8,340 bases of DNA from CALCCV01 sp964388665 (GTDB taxonomy: Bacteria > Bdellovibrionota > Bdellovibrionia > Bdellovibrionales > Bdellovibrionaceae), in NCBI GenBank assembly GCA_964388665.1, contig CAYMBJ010000120.1, positions 1-8,340 on the forward strand, in the 5' to 3' direction. Made by a program: the position numbers and the translations under genes. This document shows, piece after piece, positions 4,864-8,340 of the stretch. The notes beneath the pieces are model-generated. The model saw only the letters and a program-made list of their open reading frames with translations, made no database searches and was not told the origin of the DNA. Numbering within the stretch: position 1 is the first letter of the stretch; each line of letters opens with the position of its first letter.

Positions 4864-6452
4864 TAGATCAGCGGCAAATTGGCGCGTTTTTGACCGTCAT
4901 TTTGCCAGTACTGATCAAAGGTTTTCGCTACATACTGAGCTTGATCAATCGCATTGCCACGAATGGATCGGTAATAGATACCATATCCAGGAGTCCCACG
5001 CTCATATTCTGATCGCGGCACATTCAGAGCATTGCACATCGTATTGAAAAGCAAGTTGTAAGGGCGACCTTCAAAGTGCAGTGTTGACCCAGGCTTCAGA
5101 GCCCCATTGGCATTGCCAGCCAGAATTATCGGCACGTCATAGTAGTCTTTTGGCGTAGTATCAGAACCAAGTTCAGGCCGGCGATTCTCTGAAGCTGAGG
5201 CAAACTCATTGGCATAATAGAACAGCGTCGACTGCATTAAAGGCTCACCGTTTGGATCTTGGAGCTCCATGAGTCCCTTTAGAAAGCGATTCATAACATC
5301 AAATTTAAATCGAGTCATCACGCTCATACCGTCGGCAGCGCTGACGCCTCCCGCTTCGCTTGAACCATGAGACCATGGGTGCATACGATCATAGTTGTAA
5401 GCCATACCTGCATCACCCTCGAAGATTTGGTAGCTTCCTACTCGAGTCCGATCACAAAGAAGTCCCGCCAACATAATGTCGACACCTTTATCATGAAGCG
5501 CTTTGAAATTTGCCCAAGTGTCTGCTGGGCGAGCCGGACTCACGCACTGGCTTGTGCTAGTAGCACTCGGCATCTGTACCATTGACTCCTTTGGAACTTC
5601 CATAGTGGTTGTATTGATCAAATTCATAAACTGATCTAACCGATTGCGATCCAGCGACGATATCTTTCGGGACTGCATGGCTGCTTTGTAGTTTTCAAAG
5701 ACCAAATTCGTCACACGATTTTCGCGCTCCGCCTGCGCCTTTAATTGTGGATCAATGCCAGAACCACCACCAGAGCCCCCACCACCACCGCCACTCGGCG
5801 CCTTAAAGCCATCGAAGAGATCATCAAAGAGTGCGCGCGGAGAAGTGTGTCCAGTGAGCTGAACTGCGCCAGTTCCTGAACTTGAGCTCGGACGAAAGGA
5901 ATTGCTGCCATACTGCCGTGTGAGTGGATTGCGACCCGAAATGAACCGCGCGGCTTTGCGACCTGAAAATGCCCCTGGATACATGGATTTTGAGTTTTCT
6001 AAAACCCAATCGATGGAAATTGGATTCTCAAGATCGGTATTTGAGTGGGATCCTTGTGTACCAATGTTCGCCGTAGTGGCAAAAGAATTATTATGGGTGT
6101 GTGCAAAACGGCAACCATTGAGACCACGAGCAAAAATCAAATGCTTATACAAGCTCGGATCAATGCGACCTGAACCAACGCCGGCCTTGAGTGCCGCCGC
6201 AACTTCTGCGTGAGTATTTTCTAAATAACTAACTCCATTTGCCGTTTTTTTGCTTTTAAAGGCTCTGGCGTCGGGAACGGCATGAGCACGTTGATGGTGC
6301 CCCCAATTGATCATCATTTGCACGTAGCGCGTGGGAGCGGAGGTGGCTCCCCAAGCCTCTCTTGGCAACAATGAGGGCAAAAATGGTGCTGCCAATACAA
6401 AGTTACGACCGCCCACCAAAAACATTCGTCGTGATTTGCTATCATATTTCAC
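4860..6452 (-). CDS. Tat-exported DUF1552 family protein
   Basis: The protein has 530 residues. It begins at GTG 6452 behind AGGGGGAT, eight bases upstream. Residues 7-12 are SRRMFL, a twin-arginine motif, followed by a hydrophobic stretch and likely cleavage near AWGA (about residue 36). Export is therefore probably through Tat, which carries folded proteins. The mature part matches the DUF1552 layout: a YVQMMINWGHHQRAH segment (43-57), then a His-rich block CRFAHTHNNSF (114-124) with a further His at 136, then SIDWVLEN, the place where the family has its SIDQ-type motif. A glycine/serine linker (220-232, with six consecutive Gly) divides the N-terminal part from a second half containing FNTMCNALNVP near the C-terminus. 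Function in this family is unknown; the clustered His and Cys suggest metal or heme contact, which is inference. It lies 18 nt downstream of the DUF1592 lipoprotein gene, forming an operon. Confidence 0.9.
   Translation of the reverse strand: MKYDSKSRRMFLVGGRNFVLAAPFLPSLLPREAWGATSAPTRYVQMMINWGHHQRAHAVPDARAFKSKKTANGVSYLENTHAEVAAALKAGVGSGRIDPSLYKHLIFARGLNGCRFAHTHNNSFATTANIGTQGSHSNTDLENPISIDWVLENSKSMYPGAFSGRKAARFISGRNPLTRQYGSNSFRPSSSSGTGAVQLTGHTSPRALFDDLFDGFKAPSGGGGGGSGGGSGIDPQLKAQAERENRVTNLVFENYKAAMQSRKISSLDRNRLDQFMNLINTTTMEVPKESMVQMPSATSTSQCVSPARPADTWANFKALHDKGVDIMLAGLLCDRTRVGSYQIFEGDAGMAYNYDRMHPWSHGSSEAGGVSAADGMSVMTRFKFDVMNRFLKGLMELQDPNGEPLMQSTLFYYANEFASASENRRPELGSDTTPKDYYDVPIILAGNANGALKPGSTLHFEGRPYNLLFNTMCNALNVPRSEYERGTPGYGIYYRSIRGNAIDQAQYVAKTFDQYWQNDGQKRANLPLIY
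5760..5795 (-). repeat. glycine/serine-coding low-complexity stretch inside the DUF1552 gene
   Basis: GGN and AGY/TCY codons encode residues 220-232: Ser, six Gly, Ser, three Gly, Ser, Gly. It reads as a flexible linker inserted between two folded parts. Repeated GGT codons make it prone to length change by slippage, so the linker length may vary between strains. Confidence 0.7.
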
Positions 6453-6470
6453 TGCAATATCCCCCTAGGA
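6453..6470 (-). promoter_or_regulatory. intergenic ribosome binding site of the DUF1552 gene
   Basis: The 18-base gap between the TAG of the DUF1592 gene and the GTG of the DUF1552 gene contains AGGGGGAT, with eight bases to the start. This decides the GTG start and shows that the two genes are probably read from one mRNA. A second in-frame TAG follows the first closely. Confidence 0.65.
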
Positions 6471-8192
6471 CTATTTTACGAAAAGATCTCTTTGCAAAAT
6501 CATCTCTTCGACACCCTCTAAAATTGTTCCCGAACCAAATCGATTTTTTACCAGATTTACAACCTGCTTGTCGTACTCAGATTCCACACCACGAAATCGC
6601 ATTCGCTCAAATATCTTTTTTGCAAAACAGGCTTTGACCTTTTCGCCATTGGCAATCAAATCAACCAGGTGATCAGCATTATTGATGTCGACCACTTGAG
6701 TTGAGTCCACAATCGCCTTTGAAACTTTAGTGTCGATGGCAAATTCCTTTAAGACCTTGCCATCACTGTTGACGACAAGCTCTTTTTCTCGCCACGCACC
6801 GAGTGGATCGTAAGACTCTAGCGCAAACCCCAAAGGATTGAGCATAGTGTGGCAACCCGCACAGGCCGGTAGTCTCGTGATGTAGCTGGCGCGATCACGT
6901 CCAGAAAGGTTTTCAAGCACCGTCTCTTCTTTGGAGTCATCCATATTTTCCGCGTTATCTGGTGGATCCGGAACATGGTCGCAAAGGATTTCGCGACGTA
7001 TGATAGCACCGCGAATGATGGGCTTTGTGTTACCCGTTGGACTTAACAAAAACGCAGGACGAAGCAAAAGACCTCTATGTCTTTGAGTAGGAAATGCTTT
7101 TGTGCCATCGTGACTCTCTGGCGCTCCCAAGATTTTTTTGAGTCGAGCCGTATTAGGAAAAGCCACGGGCTTTGACATCAAATCTTTAACAGTGCCAGGT
7201 GTTTCGTAGATCACGTGCCGGATAAAGGCAAAGAGCTCACGATTGGCTTCATAAACCAAGCCAGTAGCCTCTATGCCATTGAATTTCGCAAAGGCGGGAT
7301 CAGGATCTGTGTTGTTTGCAAAGTGCAGCCAATAATAGAAAAACGACTGCATCTTCTCTACGGCAGAAGGATACGACGAAAGTCTTTGAACATGCACTCG
7401 CGCCTGTTCAATAGTGCCTAGTTGGCCACTTTTTGCAGCTTCCAAAAGTTCCGCATCGGGCATTCTTTCTGTCAGCCAAAATGCCAGACGGTTTGCCACC
7501 TCAAATGGTGTGAGGAGGTTGGGATCTCCCAAATGATTGCCACCCTCAACGTGAAAATTAAACTCAGGAGAAAGTATTAGCGATGCAATCGTAGAAACTA
7601 TGACCTCTTTGGCGCTGAGGCCGCTAGAGAGATTTACAAAGGCATTCACTTCAGCTGGCAAAACTGGGCGTCGATAAACTTTAAGACCAAAATTAGATAC
7701 AAAATTCGTCAGACAATCCTGCGGCAACGCTGTAGAACTCGCACAGCTGCCAACAATCTGTTTGATAAAATCATCATTTGCGGCCACCGCTTCGCCCAAG
7801 CTCAGACCCAAGGTGCGGAGATTTCTCATCCACAACTCATCAACATCAGAATTAAACGATTCAACCAAATCTAAGGTCGGATCCTTGGTCATATTGTCGC
7901 GAGCTTCTTTAACCTGTGGAACGGCTAGGATGGCGTTGCCAAACAGCATCTGCAAAGTATAATACATCTCACGGTATGTGAGTCGTCTTGGCCCATGGTC
8001 CAATTTCGTCTGAGTGGGCCCACTGCCTATGTTGCCCGCGCCAGCACCACTGCCTGCGCCGGTTGCTGAATTTGAATTCAATATTGTGTTAGACGTGGCC
8101 TTCGAATCGAATGATCCTGGAGAGCAGTTCTGGAACAAAAGCGCCGCCAAAACAAATGACGTTGCCAAAAGCAACTTATATTTAGCCTTCAA
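6471..8192 (-). CDS. DUF1592-type lipoprotein with one c-type heme motif
   Basis: The predicted protein has 573 residues. I start it at TTG 8192 (MKAKYK), which has GGGGGA a few bases upstream; a TTG at 8204 would add four residues. Residues 6-22 are hydrophobic and end FQN before Cys23, a probable lipidation site although Asn at -1 is unusual. A Gly/Ala/Ser tether follows (about 40-62). The domain order fits a known planctomycete and myxobacterial series: DUF1587 (PRRLTYREMYYTLQMLFG, from about 68), DUF1595 (VYRRPVLPAEVNAFVNL, about 172), DUF1592 (LTPFEVANRLAFWLTERMPD, about 227, to YYWLHF), DUF1588 (HRGLLLRPAFLL to ACAGCH and NPLGFALESYDPLG, about 372-468) and a DUF1585 end (LVDLIANGEKVKACFAKKIF). 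CxxCH is at Cys444, Cys447, His448. The N-terminal cytochrome domain of many planctomycete relatives is absent. It probably sits in the outer membrane facing the periplasm; an electron transfer or oxidative role is inferred. Confidence 0.92.
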   Translation of the reverse strand: MKAKYKLLLATSFVLAALLFQNCSPGSFDSKATSNTILNSNSATGAGSGAGAGNIGSGPTQTKLDHGPRRLTYREMYYTLQMLFGNAILAVPQVKEARDNMTKDPTLDLVESFNSDVDELWMRNLRTLGLSLGEAVAANDDFIKQIVGSCASSTALPQDCLTNFVSNFGLKVYRRPVLPAEVNAFVNLSSGLSAKEVIVSTIASLILSPEFNFHVEGGNHLGDPNLLTPFEVANRLAFWLTERMPDAELLEAAKSGQLGTIEQARVHVQRLSSYPSAVEKMQSFFYYWLHFANNTDPDPAFAKFNGIEATGLVYEANRELFAFIRHVIYETPGTVKDLMSKPVAFPNTARLKKILGAPESHDGTKAFPTQRHRGLLLRPAFLLSPTGNTKPIIRGAIIRREILCDHVPDPPDNAENMDDSKEETVLENLSGRDRASYITRLPACAGCHTMLNPLGFALESYDPLGAWREKELVVNSDGKVLKEFAIDTKVSKAIVDSTQVVDINNADHLVDLIANGEKVKACFAKKIFERMRFRGVESEYDKQVVNLVKNRFGSGTILEGVEEMILQRDLFVK

Positions 8193-8221
8193 TAATTCCC
8201 CCAAAGACAGCTCACAAAGTC

Positions 8222-8250
8222 TTTAAAATGGCTTTGAAATGTGATTCCAA
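8222..8250 (-). promoter_or_regulatory. weak candidate promoter of the DUF1592/DUF1552 operon
   Basis: On the minus strand, TTGGAA (complement of 8245-8250) and TTTAAA (complement of 8222-8227) are 17 bp apart, each matching its consensus at 4 of 6 positions. Transcription would begin near 8215, about 23 nt before the TTG start. The operon could instead be read from the upstream partial gene, whose stop is 72 nt before this start. Confidence 0.25.
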
Positions 8251-8264
8251 TGCCATATCCCCAC

Positions 8265-8340
8265 TTAGATAGTACCTGCCTTAACGGTTGCTCTGTAAGC
8301 TGTGTCTATCGAAGCACGTACCTCTCCCTTGGCGGCGTTG
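8265..8340 (-). CDS. C-terminal end of an unidentified minus-strand gene (partial)
   Basis: One minus-strand frame is open from the window edge to a TAA (complement of 8265-8267). It encodes about 24 residues that include KGEVRASIDTAYRATVKAGT. The alternating charged and small residues look protein-like, and the other five frames are closed or short in this stretch. I do not recognise the family. If real, the gene lies 72 nt upstream of the DUF1592 lipoprotein gene in the same direction and could share its transcript. Confidence 0.42.
   Translation of the reverse strand, partial: NAAKGEVRASIDTAYRATVKAGTI

Noticed and set aside
5367..6637. Plus-strand frames opposite the DUF1552 and DUF1592 genes
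   Set aside because: They are antisense to strong coding sequence, with Cys/Arg-rich composition typical of shadow frames.

Overview
The window looks like chromosomal sequence from a Bdellovibrio-like bacterium (Bdellovibrionota). This is inferred from the gene mix: a TIGR02147/DUF4423 regulator, a lipoprotein signal ending FQNC, and a heme-motif DUF1592 lipoprotein paired with a Tat-exported DUF1552 protein. The last pair is also typical of myxobacteria and planctomycetes, so the assignment is not proven. No rRNA, tRNA, CRISPR array, transposase or phage gene is visible.

Layout. Bases 1-66 may be the end of a plus-strand gene. Bases 67-254 hold a 79-bp hairpin repeat (139-217), a longer-range inverted repeat around it, and a 21-bp tandem duplication. 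A minus-strand lipoprotein gene of unknown function follows (255-827), with a probable extended -10 promoter near 901-911. A second, longer copy of the hairpin repeat (943-1072) separates it from a minus-strand secreted protein made of two DUF333 repeats (1096-1485). Divergent from that gene is a TIGR02147/DUF4423 regulator (1626-2441), interrupted by one in-frame TAA.

Bases 2474-4524 carry hflK and hflC on the minus strand, with a 4-base ATGA overlap. They encode the prohibitin-like membrane complex that surrounds and modulates the FtsH protease. A small two-helix membrane protein (4647-4844) is divergent from hflK.

Bases 4860-8192 carry a minus-strand two-gene operon. The upstream gene encodes a probable outer-membrane lipoprotein with the domain series DUF1587, DUF1595, DUF1592, DUF1588 and DUF1585, plus one CxxCH heme motif. 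The downstream gene encodes a DUF1552 protein with a twin-arginine signal. The two are 18 nt apart and both are exported, so they probably act together in the cell envelope. Their biochemical role is, as far as I know, undescribed, which makes them the best candidate here for an uncharacterised system. Bases 8265-8340 look like the C-terminal end of another minus-strand gene upstream of the operon.

Several genes appear to start at TTG or GTG behind G-rich Shine-Dalgarno sequences, so the longest open frames overstate some N-termini.
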